Source: Gemmatimonadota bacterium
Lineage (GTDB): Bacteria > Gemmatimonadota > Gemmatimonadetes > Gemmatimonadales > GWC2-71-9
Direction of reading: 5' to 3'
Assembly (NCBI GenBank): GCA_016713435.1
Contig: JADJPD010000012.1
Coordinates: forward strand, 186,001 to 250,000
DNA length: 64,000 nucleotides
The notes under the pieces are model-generated. The model was not told the DNA's origin, did not search any database, and saw nothing but the letters and a program-made list of their open reading frames with translations. Made by a program: the position numbers and the translations under genes. Of this stretch, positions 8,921 through 29,223 are shown in pieces; position 1 is the stretch's first letter; every line of letters begins with the position of its first letter.

Positions 8921-9159
8921 GCGCAGACGTCCAGGCGCCGGAGGGCAATGCCCTCACCAAGGCGGTGGGCGGGACCGGCGGCTTCCTGCGCGACGTGCGC
9001 GCGGAGCTTGGCAAGGTGACCTGGCCGTCGCGCGAGGAGCTCCTCAAGGCCACGCGGATGATCGTCGTCATGTCGATCATCCTGGGCCTGGCGATCGGCT
9101 GGATGGACCTGCTGCTCAACCTGATCTTCGTGGACGCGGTCGCCGCGCTGACCCGCTGA
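8917..9159 (+). CDS. secE: Preprotein translocase subunit SecE
   Basis: An 80-residue single-span membrane protein. The conserved amphipathic segment (RDVRAELGKVTWPSREE) precedes one transmembrane helix near residues 47-70, the minimal SecE form. With SecY (encoded here at 38.2 kb) it forms the core of the Sec channel. The GTG start at 8917 is chosen for its GTGA overlap with rpmG, indicating coupling. nusG begins one base before its stop ends. Confidence 0.93.
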   Translation: MSADVQAPEGNALTKAVGGTGGFLRDVRAELGKVTWPSREELLKATRMIVVMSIILGLAIGWMDLLLNLIFVDAVAALTR

Positions 9160-9710
9160 TGGACGCGCCCGAGTATCGCTGGTACGCCATCCAGACCACG
9201 GCGGGGCACGAGAACAAGGTCCGCAGCCTGATCGCGCAGCGCATCGGGCAGGACCCGCGTCCCGAGGGGCAGCGGCTCATCCGGCAGGCGCTGGTCCCGG
9301 TGCAGGAAGTGGTCGAGATCAAGAACGGCAAGAAGGTCACGGTGGAGCGGAAGCTCTACCCGGGGTACGTCCTGGTGGAGATGCTGATGAACCAGGAGTC
9401 GCTCCACGTGATCAACAGCATCCAGGGCGTCATCAAGTTCGTGGGGGCGGGGAAGTTCCCCCAGCCGCTGCGCAACGACGAGGTGAAGCGCCTGCTCGGC
9501 ATCGCCGAGGAAGTGGCGGAGACGGCGCCCAAGGAGGAGATCCCGTTCCTCGTGGGCCAGGTGGTGGAGATCACCGAGGGGCCGTTCTCGGACTTCAGCG
9601 GCACCGTGGAAGAGGTCCTCGCCGACAAGGGCAAGGTGAAGGTGTCGGTCAGCCTGTTCGGGCGGCCGACGAGTGTGGAGCTGGATTACCTCCAGCTCCG
9701 GGGCCACTAA
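9159..9710 (+). CDS. nusG: Transcription termination/antitermination factor NusG
   Basis: A 183-residue protein with an NGN domain (RWYAIQTTAGHENKV near the N-terminus; RKLYPGYVLVEM mid-protein) and a C-terminal KOW domain (GPFSDFSGTVEEV, then SLFGRPTSVELDY). Binds RNA polymerase to increase processivity and contacts Rho or S10 through KOW. Starts inside the secE stop (TGATG). Followed by a 94-base gap before rplK. Confidence 0.97.
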   Translation: MDAPEYRWYAIQTTAGHENKVRSLIAQRIGQDPRPEGQRLIRQALVPVQEVVEIKNGKKVTVERKLYPGYVLVEMLMNQESLHVINSIQGVIKFVGAGKFPQPLRNDEVKRLLGIAEEVAETAPKEEIPFLVGQVVEITEGPFSDFSGTVEEVLADKGKVKVSVSLFGRPTSVELDYLQLRGH

Positions 9711-9804
9711 GGTCCCACCCCGCGACCGCGCGGGTCATCGCGGCAGCGTCGGTCCGGCCCGGTCCCCGGGACGTCCCCCGACACGACCAGAAGGGAATGG
9801 TTGA

Positions 9805-10230
9805 ATGGCCAAGAAGGTCACCGCAGTCATCAAGCTGCAGTGCCCGGCCGGCGCGGCGAATCCCGCCCCGCCTGTCGGCACGGCCCTTGGTCCGCAAGGC
9901 GTGAACATCATGGAGTTCTGCAAGCAGTTCAACGCCAGGACCCAGAGCCAGGCGGGGATGGTCATCCCCGTCCTCGTGACGGTCTACCAGGACCGCACGT
10001 TCACCTTCATCACCAAGACGCCCCCGGCGCCGAACCTCCTGCTCAAGGAAGCCGGCCTGGAGAAGGGCAGCGCCTCGCCGAACCGCACCAAGGTCGGGCG
10101 GGTCACCCGGGCGCAGGTGAAGAAGATCGCCGAGATCAAGATGGCGGACCTCAACGCGGCCGACCTCGACAGCGCCATGCGCATGATCGCGGGCACGGCG
10201 CGTTCGATGGGCGTGGAGGTGATCGACTGA
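9805..10230 (+). CDS. rplK: 50S ribosomal protein L11
   Basis: 141 residues, the normal length. The N-terminal domain holds the Pro-rich loop (NPAPPVGTALGPQGVNIMEF) and the C-terminal RNA-binding domain holds AGTARSMGVEV. L11 binds 23S rRNA at the GTPase-associated centre. An AGAAGGGA ribosome site lies 9 bases before the ATG. Its TGA overlaps the rplA ATG (TGATG). Confidence 0.97.
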   Translation: MAKKVTAVIKLQCPAGAANPAPPVGTALGPQGVNIMEFCKQFNARTQSQAGMVIPVLVTVYQDRTFTFITKTPPAPNLLLKEAGLEKGSASPNRTKVGRVTRAQVKKIAEIKMADLNAADLDSAMRMIAGTARSMGVEVID

Positions 10231-10919
10231 TGCGCACCCACGGCAAGAAGTTCGCGGCCGCGGTCGCCAAGGTCGACCGCGCCCGGGAGTATCCGCTGGC
10301 CGACGCCGTGAAGCTCGTCAAGGGCGCCGGCTTCGCCAAGTTCAACGAGACCGTGGACGTGGCGGTGCGGCTGGGGGTGGATCCCCGGCACGCCGACCAG
10401 GTGGTCCGCGGCACCGTGGTGCTCCCGCACGGCACCGGCAAGTCGGTGCGGGTGCTGGTGATCACCCAGGGCGAGAAGACGAAGGAGGCGGAGGCGGCGG
10501 GCGCCGACTTCGCCGGCATCGAGTACGTCCAGAAGCTCAAGGACGGCTGGCTCGAGTGCGACGTGATCGTCGCCACGCCGGACGTCATGGGCCAGCTGGG
10601 CCAGCTCGGCCGCATCCTGGGCCCGCGCGGCCTGATGCCCAATCCCAAGGCCGGCACGGTGACGCTCGACGTCGCCCGGGCGGTCCGGGAGATCAAGGCC
10701 GGCAAGATCGAGTTCCGGGTGGACAAGACGGGCAACGTCCACGCCCCCGTGGGCAAGATCAACTTCTCGGAGCAGCAGCTGGCCGAGAACCTGCAGGCCT
10801 TCATGGAGACCATCGTCCGCGCCAAGCCGGCGGCGGCGAAGGGCCAGTACATCCGGAGTGCGACGGTGTCCAGCACCATGGGCCCCGGCGTCCGGCTCGA
10901 CACGGCGGTGTATCGATGA
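10230..10919 (+). CDS. rplA: 50S ribosomal protein L1
   Basis: 229 residues. Conserved motifs include NETVDVAVRLGVDPRHADQ, LGRILGPRGLMPNPK and GKIEFRVDKTGNVH. Forms the mobile L1 stalk that moves the E-site tRNA; in many bacteria it represses its own mRNA. It starts within the rplK stop and its stop overlaps rplJ as ATGA, leaving no space for a separate L10 leader. Confidence 0.97.
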   Translation: MRTHGKKFAAAVAKVDRAREYPLADAVKLVKGAGFAKFNETVDVAVRLGVDPRHADQVVRGTVVLPHGTGKSVRVLVITQGEKTKEAEAAGADFAGIEYVQKLKDGWLECDVIVATPDVMGQLGQLGRILGPRGLMPNPKAGTVTLDVARAVREIKAGKIEFRVDKTGNVHAPVGKINFSEQQLAENLQAFMETIVRAKPAAAKGQYIRSATVSSTMGPGVRLDTAVYR

Positions 10920-11410
10920 GCAAGGCGGAACGGCAGGAAGAGGTCGAGCGGATCACCGCGGCCATCACGGCGGCGCCGCACATCTACGTCACCGACTTCG
11001 CCGGGCTGAACGTGGCGAAGGTGACGGAGTTCCGCCGCCGCCTCCGCGGCGCCGGGGCCAAGTACCTGGTGGTGAAGAACACGCTCGCCGAGCGGGCCCT
11101 CGAGGCCCGCGGCGTGACGTCCCTCAACGAGCACCTCAAGGGGCCGACCGGCCTCGTGCTGAGCACCGACCCGCTGTCCGCGGCGAAGGTGCTGACCGAG
11201 TTTGCGAAGGAGAACCAGAAGCCGGGCATCCGGGCCGGCCTGGTCGACGGCGCGCCGGTCTCGCAGGCCCACATCCAGCGGCTCGGGACGATCCCCGACC
11301 GCCAGACGCTCCTCGCCATGGTGGCGGGGTCGCTCAACAACATCCTGGCTGGCTTTGCTGGCTGCCTCGAGGCGCTGCGCGAGCAGCGCTCCGCGGCCCC
11401 TAACGCGTGA
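10916..11410 (+). CDS. rplJ: 50S ribosomal protein L10
   Basis: 164 residues. The N-terminal RNA-binding domain has FAGLNVAKVTEFRRRLRGAGA and the VVKNTLAERAL motif. The C-terminal helix (after residue 135) anchors L7/L12 dimers in the stalk. It starts in an ATGA overlap with rplA. Because of this overlap the classical L10 leader in a rplA-rplJ gap is absent. Confidence 0.96.
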   Translation: MSKAERQEEVERITAAITAAPHIYVTDFAGLNVAKVTEFRRRLRGAGAKYLVVKNTLAERALEARGVTSLNEHLKGPTGLVLSTDPLSAAKVLTEFAKENQKPGIRAGLVDGAPVSQAHIQRLGTIPDRQTLLAMVAGSLNNILAGFAGCLEALREQRSAAPNA

Positions 11411-11424
11411 CGGAGACTACGGAC

Positions 11425-11805
11425 ATGACCACGACTGCTATCAGCAAGGACGAAATCCTCGAGGCGATCGGCAAGATGAGCGTGCTGGAGCTCGCCGACC
11501 TGATCGAGGCCTTCAAGGCCAAGTTCAACGTCTCCGTCGTCGCGGCCGCGGCCGCCCCGGCGGGCGGCGGCGCGGCGGCCCCGGCCGCCGAGGAGCAGAC
11601 CGAGTTCACCGTCGTGCTCAAGAGCGGCGGCGAGAAGAAGATCCAGGTCATCAAGGTCGTCCGCGAGCTCACCAGCCTCGGCCTGAAGGAGGCGAAGGAG
11701 CTCGTGGACAACGGCGGCAACATCAAGGAAGGCGTCGCCAAGGCCGAGGCCAACGAGATGAAGAAGAAGCTGGAGGACCAGGGCGCGGTCGTCGAGCTGA
11801 AGTAA
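11425..11805 (+). CDS. rplL: 50S ribosomal protein L7/L12
   Basis: 126 residues with the acidic N-terminal dimerisation domain, an Ala/Gly/Pro-rich hinge (near residues 37-55) and the conserved C-terminal domain (VIKVVRELTSLGLKEAKELV). Recruits translational GTPases such as EF-G and EF-Tu. ATG 11425 gives the normal length and has GGAG upstream; a GTG at 11407 overlapping the rplJ stop would add six residues and cannot be excluded. Confidence 0.95.
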   Translation: MTTTAISKDEILEAIGKMSVLELADLIEAFKAKFNVSVVAAAAAPAGGGAAAPAAEEQTEFTVVLKSGGEKKIQVIKVVRELTSLGLKEAKELVDNGGNIKEGVAKAEANEMKKKLEDQGAVVELK

Positions 11806-11923
11806 GGCGGTCCCGCCCGGGCCCTCGGGGCCGGGCGCCGGGACCGGCCCCGCACGGGGGCCGTCCCACGGACCACCTGCTTCGGTGAGACGACATGACG
11901 GCTGGACGGCTTCAGTAACCGCA

Positions 11924-11970
11924 GGACCCCCGAGCCCCGCGTGGCCTCCCTGCAATCGGCAGGGGGGTCT
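11924..11970 (+). promoter_or_regulatory. Structured leader / possible attenuator before rpoB
   Basis: In the 201-base rplL-rpoB gap, GACCCCC (11925-11931) can pair with GGGGGTC (11963-11969) around an inner hairpin CCCTGC-AATCG-GCAGGG (11948-11964); the two share some bases and may compete. There is no T-run. A rplL-rpoB attenuator is known in E. coli; here the role is inferred from position and structure only. Confidence 0.4.
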
Positions 11971-12006
11971 CGCGCCGGGGCCATTTGTGTTGCGCGAGTG
12001 TGACTC

Positions 12007-16473
<4,467 letters not shown>

Positions 16474-16533
16474 CGCCCCGGCCGCATCGGAACGGACATA
16501 CGGTAGGCGCCGAATTCAGGAACGAGGACGCCC

Positions 16534-21072
<4,539 letters not shown>

Positions 21073-21092
21073 GAGCGGCATCGCAACGCAGA

Positions 21093-21121
21093 CGGCCCGG
21101 GCAACTCGCCCGGGCCGTTTT
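21093..21121 (+). terminator. Intrinsic terminator after rpoC
   Basis: A perfect 10-bp stem CGGCCCGGGC/GCCCGGGCCG with loop AACTC, followed by TTTT. It ends the tRNA-to-rpoC unit and separates it from the convergent ABC transporter genes. Confidence 0.85.
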
Positions 21122-21145
21122 GCGTCCTCCCGCCAGGGGTGGCGC

Positions 21146-22186
21146 TCAGCGCCAGCGGAACACCCGGAGGGCCACCCCGAAGCTCACCACCAGCCAGGCG
21201 GCCAGGATTCCCATCTCCGGCAGCAGCGCCGCCAGCCCCGCACCTTCCAGCATGTGCAGGCGGAAGGCATCCACCGCGGCGGTCAGCGGCAGCGCCTGGA
21301 TCAGCGGCTGCGCCACCGCCGGGAAGCGCTCCGAGGAGAAGAACACCCCCGAGAAGATCCACATCGGGAGCATCACCAGGTTCATGAGGCCCGAGACGCC
21401 CTCCACCGTCTGCGCCCGCGAGGCCACCAGCAGCCCGAGCGCGGAGAAGGTGAGGGCGGTGAGCAGGCACAGCAGGATGAACGTCCCCACCGCCCCGCGC
21501 ATCGGCACGCCGAACGCGAGCATGCCGAACCCCACGAACACCGCGACCTCCACCACCAGCAGCGACAGCCGCGAGATCAGGAACGACGCCAGGTACTGCC
21601 CCCTCGGCATCGGCGTGGCGATGAGGCGCTTGAGCAGCTTCTTCCGCCGCGAGTCCACGATGGTGAAGCCGAGGCCCCACATCCCGCTCCCCAGCAGGTT
21701 CATCCCGAGGAGGCCGGGGATCACCCAGTCGATGTAGCGCGCGCCCGGCTCCTGGTGCACCTCGTCGGTGGTGGCCACCGGGTCGGCGCGGCCGCCGTGG
21801 CGCTGCAGCGCGCCATCGGCGGCGAGCCGCGCCACCTGCGACTCGGGCCGGGCAGGGTCGAACCGGTACACGATGCTGCCACCATCCCGCGTCACCACCA
21901 GGGCGAGCCGCCCGGAGCGGAGCGCCCGGGCCGCTGCGCTGTCGGCCAGGACCGACACGGTGAGCGTGGTGTCGGCTGCGAGCGCGGCCTGCAGGTCGGC
22001 GGCTCCCTCGGTGAGGCCCACCGGGGTCTTCTCCGGGGCCCGCTGCGAGAAGGCGATCCCGAGCCCGGCCGCCAGCAGGATGGGGAACACGAACACCCAG
22101 AACACCGCCTCGGGCTCCCGGAAGAACTCCCGGTAGCGCACCAGCACCAGCTGGACCAGGGCCCGCTCCCGGAAGGCCCTAGCCAT
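21146..22186 (-). CDS. ABC-2 type transporter permease
   Basis: 346 residues. One N-terminal transmembrane helix (around residues 26-45), a periplasmic domain of about 130 residues, then five further helices. A conserved GMNLLGSGMWGLGFTIVDSRRKKLLKRL segment marks the ABC-2 membrane domain. Its ATG lies 3 bases beyond the ATPase stop and inside the same unit. With the ATPase it forms an exporter; linear antibiotic, lipid or polymer substrates are typical of the family but none can be assigned here. Confidence 0.85.
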   Translation of the reverse strand: MARAFRERALVQLVLVRYREFFREPEAVFWVFVFPILLAAGLGIAFSQRAPEKTPVGLTEGAADLQAALAADTTLTVSVLADSAAARALRSGRLALVVTRDGGSIVYRFDPARPESQVARLAADGALQRHGGRADPVATTDEVHQEPGARYIDWVIPGLLGMNLLGSGMWGLGFTIVDSRRKKLLKRLIATPMPRGQYLASFLISRLSLLVVEVAVFVGFGMLAFGVPMRGAVGTFILLCLLTALTFSALGLLVASRAQTVEGVSGLMNLVMLPMWIFSGVFFSSERFPAVAQPLIQALPLTAAVDAFRLHMLEGAGLAALLPEMGILAAWLVVSFGVALRVFRWR

Positions 22187-23109
22187 CGCGGAGGTGCCGC
22201 CCGGTGAGGGACACGAAGACGTCCTCGAGGGTGGGCGAGTGGGTCCGGAGCTCCGATAGCACGGCCCCCTGCGCCTGGACCTCGGCGAGCAGCGCCGGCA
22301 TGGCGAGGTGGAGTGCGGCCACCTGCAGCTCGTAGCTCCCCGCCTCGCCGCGCACCGAGAGGACCCCGGGCAGGCCGGCCCAGCGCCGCCGCGTCGAACC
22401 GCGCTCCTTGCACGCCGAAGGCCAGGACGTGCTCCGCGCCGAGTGAGGCAATCAGTTCCCGCGGCGTCCCCAGCGCGATGACCTTGCCGTGGTCCACGAT
22501 GGCCACCCGGTCACAGAGGCGTTCGGCCTCCTCCATGTAGTGGGTGGTGAGCAGGATCGAGCGGCCCATGGCGCGGAAGCGCTCGATGAGCTCCCAGAGC
22601 TGGCGGCGGGACTGCGGGTCGAGCCCGGTGGTCGGCTCGTCGAGGAACAGGAGTTCGGGATCACCGACGAGGGCGGTGGCCAGGGCCAGGCGCTGCTTCT
22701 GGCCCCCGGAGAGCTGGCCCACCCGGGCCGGGGCCTTTTCCTCCAGCTGCACCAGGCCGATGACCTCCTTCACCCCCGGGCCGGCGGGGTAGAAGCTCCG
22801 GAACAGCGCCACGGTTTCGCGCACCGTGAGCTTCTCCTGGAACTGCGTTTCCTGCAGCGAGAGCCCGATCTGCTGGCGCAGGCGCTGGTCATCCCGGCCC
22901 CAGCGAAGGCCGAGGACCTCCACCAGGCCGCCGTCGGGCTCGAGCAGGCCCTCGCAGATCTCGATGGTGGTGGTCTTCCCGGCGCCGTTAGGGCCGAGCA
23001 GGCCGAAGCACTCGCCGGGGCGAACCTCGAGATCGAGGCCGTCCACGGCGATCACGTCGCTATAGGCCTTGCGGAGCCCCTCGAGGCGGAGCGGGGCGGG
23101 GGCGGTCAG
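22179..23109 (-). CDS. ABC transporter ATP-binding protein, frameshifted; probable CTG start
   Basis: Walker A GPNGAGKTT, signature LSGGQ and Walker B LLFLDEPTTGLD are intact, followed by the H-loop LLTTHY. The last 90 residues shift frame at the GGG run 22381-22379; removing one base restores a continuous C-terminal domain ending LTGRHLRDG. A GTG start at 23055 would cut off RLEGLRKAY, which holds the A-loop Tyr that stacks on adenine. The only earlier start-like codon is CTG at 23109, overlapping the ypfJ stop as CTGA, giving a natural N-terminus. Corrected length is about 309 residues. Confidence 0.8.
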
Positions 23110-23966
23110 TCGCGGCTCCCGAAGGTGTCGCAGCGGTTGGGGTCCCCACTGTCGAATCCCACCCGGAACCAGCGCGCGCGCTGCTCGGCCGACCCGTGGG
23201 TCCAGCCCTCGGGGTTCACGGCCTGGCCGCTCATGCGCTGGATGCGGTCGTCGCCGACGGAGGCGGCGGCGGCGAGGCCCTCGTCGATGTCGCCGGCCTG
23301 GAGGATCCCCTGCTGCTGGGTCTCGTGCCCCCAGACACCAGCCAGGCAGTCGGCCTGGAGCTCGAGCCGGACGGAGAGGGCGTTGGCCTGCCCCGGGCTC
23401 CGCTGCTGGGCGTCACGCATCTTCCGCTCGACCCCGAGCAGGTTCTGCACGTGATGGCCGATCTCGTGCGCCAGCACGTAGGCCTGGGCGAAGTCGCCCG
23501 GGGCGCCGAAGCGCTGGCTCAGCTCGTCGTAGAAGCCGAGGTCGATGTAGACCTTCTGGTCGCCCGGGCAGTAGAAGGGGCCCGAGGCCGCCTCCGCGTA
23601 GCCGCAGGCCGACTGGACCGCGTCGCGGAAGAGCACCAGGGTGGCCGGCCGGTAGGTGGCGCCGAGCCGGGGGAACTCCCGGGCCCAGAAGGCCTGGCTC
23701 GAATCCAGCACGAAGGACACGAAATCCACCATCCGCTCTTCTTCGGGCGAGGCCGTGACCGGGGCCTCGGTGCCCGCCCCGGCGCCGGCCGGCAGCCCTC
23801 CGCCCCCGCCCACGAGGGAGAAGAAGTCCCGCTTGAAGACGACGCTCAGGATGAGGAGGACGACCATCCCGCCGAGGCCGAGCCGCAGGCCCGGGCCGCC
23901 GCGGGGGGCGCCGGCGCCGCGCATGTCCTCGAGATTCTCGCTCCGCTTGCCGGGACTCCACCGCAT
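23106..23966 (-). CDS. ypfJ: Neutral zinc metallopeptidase, YpfJ family
   Basis: 286 residues. A short basic N-terminus (MRWSPGKRSENLEDMRG) is followed by one transmembrane anchor and the extracytoplasmic catalytic domain with HEIGHH (an HExxH zinc motif) and the family-typical GDIDEGLAAAASVGDDRIQ and GSAEQRARWF segments near the end. ATG 23966 was chosen for its AGGAGG ribosome site and for matching the family's usual N-terminus; the frame extends further upstream without such support. Substrate unknown. It lies first in the minus-strand unit with the ABC exporter genes. Confidence 0.88.
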   Translation of the reverse strand: MRWSPGKRSENLEDMRGAGAPRGGPGLRLGLGGMVVLLILSVVFKRDFFSLVGGGGGLPAGAGAGTEAPVTASPEEERMVDFVSFVLDSSQAFWAREFPRLGATYRPATLVLFRDAVQSACGYAEAASGPFYCPGDQKVYIDLGFYDELSQRFGAPGDFAQAYVLAHEIGHHVQNLLGVERKMRDAQQRSPGQANALSVRLELQADCLAGVWGHETQQQGILQAGDIDEGLAAAASVGDDRIQRMSGQAVNPEGWTHGSAEQRARWFRVGFDSGDPNRCDTFGSRD

Positions 23967-24128
23967 AGGGCCTCGCCTCCTCAGGGGTTGGTCCGGCCGC
24001 CGGCCGGGCCGGTAATATCCGGGATTCCGGGTGGGGAGGCCACCCGCCCGGACGGGGGAGGGCCACCCGGGGGGCGGCCAGGTCCTCCGGCCCCGAGGGG
24101 GGACGGGCGATCCCGTCAAGTCCCCCGC

Positions 24129-24157
24129 TTGACCCCGAGGGGGTCGCGGGCTACTTT
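24129..24157 (+). promoter_or_regulatory. Promoter of the str operon (rpsL)
   Basis: TTGACC (24129-24134), a 17-base spacer, TACTTT (24152-24157). The rpsL ATG at 24167 is 9 bases after the -10, so the transcript is predicted to be leaderless or to have only two or three leader bases. No ribosome site precedes the ATG. Confidence 0.6.
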
Positions 24158-24166
24158 CCCCGGTCT

Positions 24167-24565
24167 ATGCCGACGATCAATCAGCTCGTCGCCAAGGGAC
24201 GCAAGTCCCCGGCGTACAAGGACAAGTCGCCCGCGCTCCGGAAGAACCCGTTCCGCCGCGGCGTGTGCACGCGCGTGTACACCACCACCCCGAAGAAGCC
24301 GAACTCGGCCCTCCGCAAGGTCGCGAAGGTGCGCCTGACGAACGGCTTCGAGGTCATCGCCTACATCCCGGGTGAGGGCCACAACCTGCAGGAACACTCG
24401 ATCGTGCTGGTGCGCGGCGGCCGTGTGAAGGACCTGCCGGGCGTGCGCTATCACATCGTGCGCGGGGCCCTCGACGCCGCCGGCGTCAACGACCGCCGCC
24501 GCAGCCGTTCCAAGTATGGCGCCAAGCGGCCCAAGGCCGGCGCCCCCGCTGGAGGTAAGAAGTGA
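24167..24565 (+). CDS. rpsL: 30S ribosomal protein S12
   Basis: 132 residues. The decoding-centre loop TTPKKPNSALRK and the RVKDLPGVRYH loop are wild-type at the two Lys positions where streptomycin-resistance mutations arise (Lys43 and Lys88 in E. coli), so no such resistance is predicted. A basic C-terminal tail ends in AGGKK. First gene of the str operon; rpsG overlaps its stop with a GTG start. Confidence 0.97.
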   Translation: MPTINQLVAKGRKSPAYKDKSPALRKNPFRRGVCTRVYTTTPKKPNSALRKVAKVRLTNGFEVIAYIPGEGHNLQEHSIVLVRGGRVKDLPGVRYHIVRGALDAAGVNDRRRSRSKYGAKRPKAGAPAGGKK

Positions 24566-25032
24566 GCCGTCGCAGCAAGGCCATCAAGCGCCCGGTCCCG
24601 GCCGACCCGCGGTACGACAGCCAGACCGTGTCCAAGTTCATCAACAGCCTGATGTACCAGGGGAAGAAGAGCACCGCCGAGCGGATCTTCTACTCCGCGA
24701 TGGACATGATCGAGGAGCGCACGGGCCAGCCGGGCGTCACGGTCTTCAAGCAGGCGGTCAACAACGTGAAGCCGGCCCTCGAGGTGAAGAGCCGCCGCGT
24801 CGGTGGCGCCTCGCTCCAGGTGCCGGTCGAGGTGCGCCCCGAGCGGCGGGCCGCCCTGGCCATGCGCTGGCTGATCGATTTTGCGCGCGGCCGGTCGGAG
24901 AAGACCATGCAGGAGCGGCTCGCGGCGGAGTTCATCCTGGCCTCCAAGGGCGAGGGGAACGCCATCAAGAAGAAGGAAGACACGCACCGCATGGCCGAGG
25001 CGAACCGGGCCTTCGCGCACTACCGCTGGTAG
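24562..25032 (+). CDS. rpsG: 30S ribosomal protein S7
   Basis: 156 residues. Starts at GTG 24562, overlapping the rpsL stop (GTGA), with SRRSKAIKRP at the N-terminus. Conserved KPALEVKSRRVGGASLQVPVEV and MAEANRAFAHYRW near the end. S7 nucleates the 30S head and contacts E-site tRNA. A strong terminator follows, separating it from fusA, unlike the contiguous rpsL-rpsG-fusA-tuf order of E. coli. Confidence 0.97.
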   Translation: MSRRSKAIKRPVPADPRYDSQTVSKFINSLMYQGKKSTAERIFYSAMDMIEERTGQPGVTVFKQAVNNVKPALEVKSRRVGGASLQVPVEVRPERRAALAMRWLIDFARGRSEKTMQERLAAEFILASKGEGNAIKKKEDTHRMAEANRAFAHYRW

Positions 25033-25053
25033 GCCGGAGCAGGGTCGCTGGAC

Positions 25054-25091
25054 GCCGGCCGGATCCCGAAGGATCCGGCCGGCTTTGTTTT
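25054..25091 (+). terminator. Intrinsic terminator after rpsG
   Basis: A perfect 13-bp stem GCCGGCCGGATCC/GGATCCGGCCGGC with a CGAA loop (GNRA-like position but C-led) and the tail TTTGTTTT. Confidence 0.9.
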
Positions 25092-25138
25092 GGGGCAGGG
25101 CGGGGCGGCGGCTGGGTGGATGGAGGCTCCAAGCCCCG

Positions 25139-25166
25139 TTGACATCGGCGGTTAGGGGGTTATTTT
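25139..25166 (+). promoter_or_regulatory. Promoter of fusA-tuf
   Basis: TTGACA (25139-25144), a 16-base spacer and TATTTT (25161-25166). It lies between the rpsG terminator and fusA, giving EF-G and probably EF-Tu their own promoter with a leader of about 315 bases. Confidence 0.55.
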
Positions 25167-25172
25167 CCCCGG

Positions 25173-25487
25173 GCTTTGGTGAATGGGGAGTTCCAGCGGC
25201 GCCCGCCACATGGCGCCGGGCTCATCGGACCCTCCCGCCACCATGAGACATCCGGATCGCGTGACGGCCGGCCCCAGGGCACCGGGACCATGCACGCCAC
25301 CTCCGATCCTTCTGGACAACGCACAGGACCCGCGACAGGGTCCTTCGTCCGGGGGCGTGAGCCCCGACGACTGCGGAGCGATACCGCCGGCCGAGGCCGG
25401 AGTGGTCGCCCCGCTTTTTCGCTGGTGGAATTGGCAGGTTCGCCGTGCGGGGAGGGCCCCGCCGGCGCCACGGACCCGAGGAACCAG
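25173..25487 (+). promoter_or_regulatory. Long structured fusA leader
   Basis: About 315 bases between the promoter and the fusA ATG with no convincing gene. Three hairpins stand in a row: AGGACCC-GCGACA-GGGTCCT (25325-25344), GGGGC-GTGA-GCCCC (25352-25365, a GNRA-type loop), and CCGGC-CGAG-GCCGG (25387-25400). A regulatory RNA is plausible but no known family was recognised. Short ATG- and GTG-led frames here could equally be a leader peptide. Confidence 0.4.
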
Positions 25488-27585
<2,098 letters not shown>

Positions 27586-27618
27586 CCAGCGCGCTGAGCG
27601 TTCAACCTCGAGGACCCT

Positions 27619-28818
<1,200 letters not shown>

Positions 28819-28835
28819 GCAGCACCGGGCAGCGA

Positions 28836-28866
28836 GGGCGGGGGCCGGCCAGCCGGCGCCCCGCCC
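28836..28866 (+). promoter_or_regulatory. Hairpin in the tuf-rpsJ gap
   Basis: GGGCGGGG (28836-28843) pairs with CCCCGCCC (28859-28866) around an inner CCGGC/GCCGG stem. It has no T-run. In position it resembles an S10-operon leader structure; whether L4 binds it, as in E. coli, cannot be told. Confidence 0.35.
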
Positions 28867-28912
28867 GAGACACTGGCAAGGGCGGGGTCCTCCGCCCCCT
28901 CGAGGAGCAGGA

Positions 28913-29221
28913 ATGGCACAGCGAATCCGGATCCGCCTCAAGGCGTTCGACCACGGCGTGCTCGACCAGGCCGCGGCGGACATCGTGCGGACGGCCGAGA
29001 AGACGGGCGCCCAGGTGTCGGGGCCGATTCCCCTGCCGGTGAAGACCGAGCGGTGGACGGTGCTCCGCAGCCCGCACATCGACAAGAAGAGCCGCGAGCA
29101 GTTCGAGCTCCGGACCCACAAGCGGCTCCTCGACATCAACGATTCCCGGCCGCAGACCATGGACGCGCTGACGAAGCTCGACCTGCCGGCGGGTGTGGAC
29201 GTGGAGATCAAGGTCGAATAG
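28913..29221 (+). CDS. rpsJ: 30S ribosomal protein S10
   Basis: 102 residues, normal length. MAQRIRIRLKAFDHGVLDQ at the start, the long beta-hairpin loop with TERWTVLRSPHIDKKSREQF, and DLPAGVDVEIKVE at the end. Contacts the 16S head and binds NusB/NusG in antitermination. First gene of the S10 cluster. A GAGGAGCAGGA ribosome site precedes the ATG. Confidence 0.97.
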   Translation: MAQRIRIRLKAFDHGVLDQAAADIVRTAEKTGAQVSGPIPLPVKTERWTVLRSPHIDKKSREQFELRTHKRLLDINDSRPQTMDALTKLDLPAGVDVEIKVE

Positions 29222-29223
29222 CC

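Noticed and set aside
10900..10930. L10 (rplJ) leader RNA
   Set aside because: rplA and rplJ overlap by 4 bases, so no leader can lie between them.
25424..25437. tRNA-Leu fragment in the fusA leader (GGTGGAATTGGCAG)
   Set aside because: Only the D-arm-like part matches; no acceptor pairing, anticodon stem or T-arm can be built.
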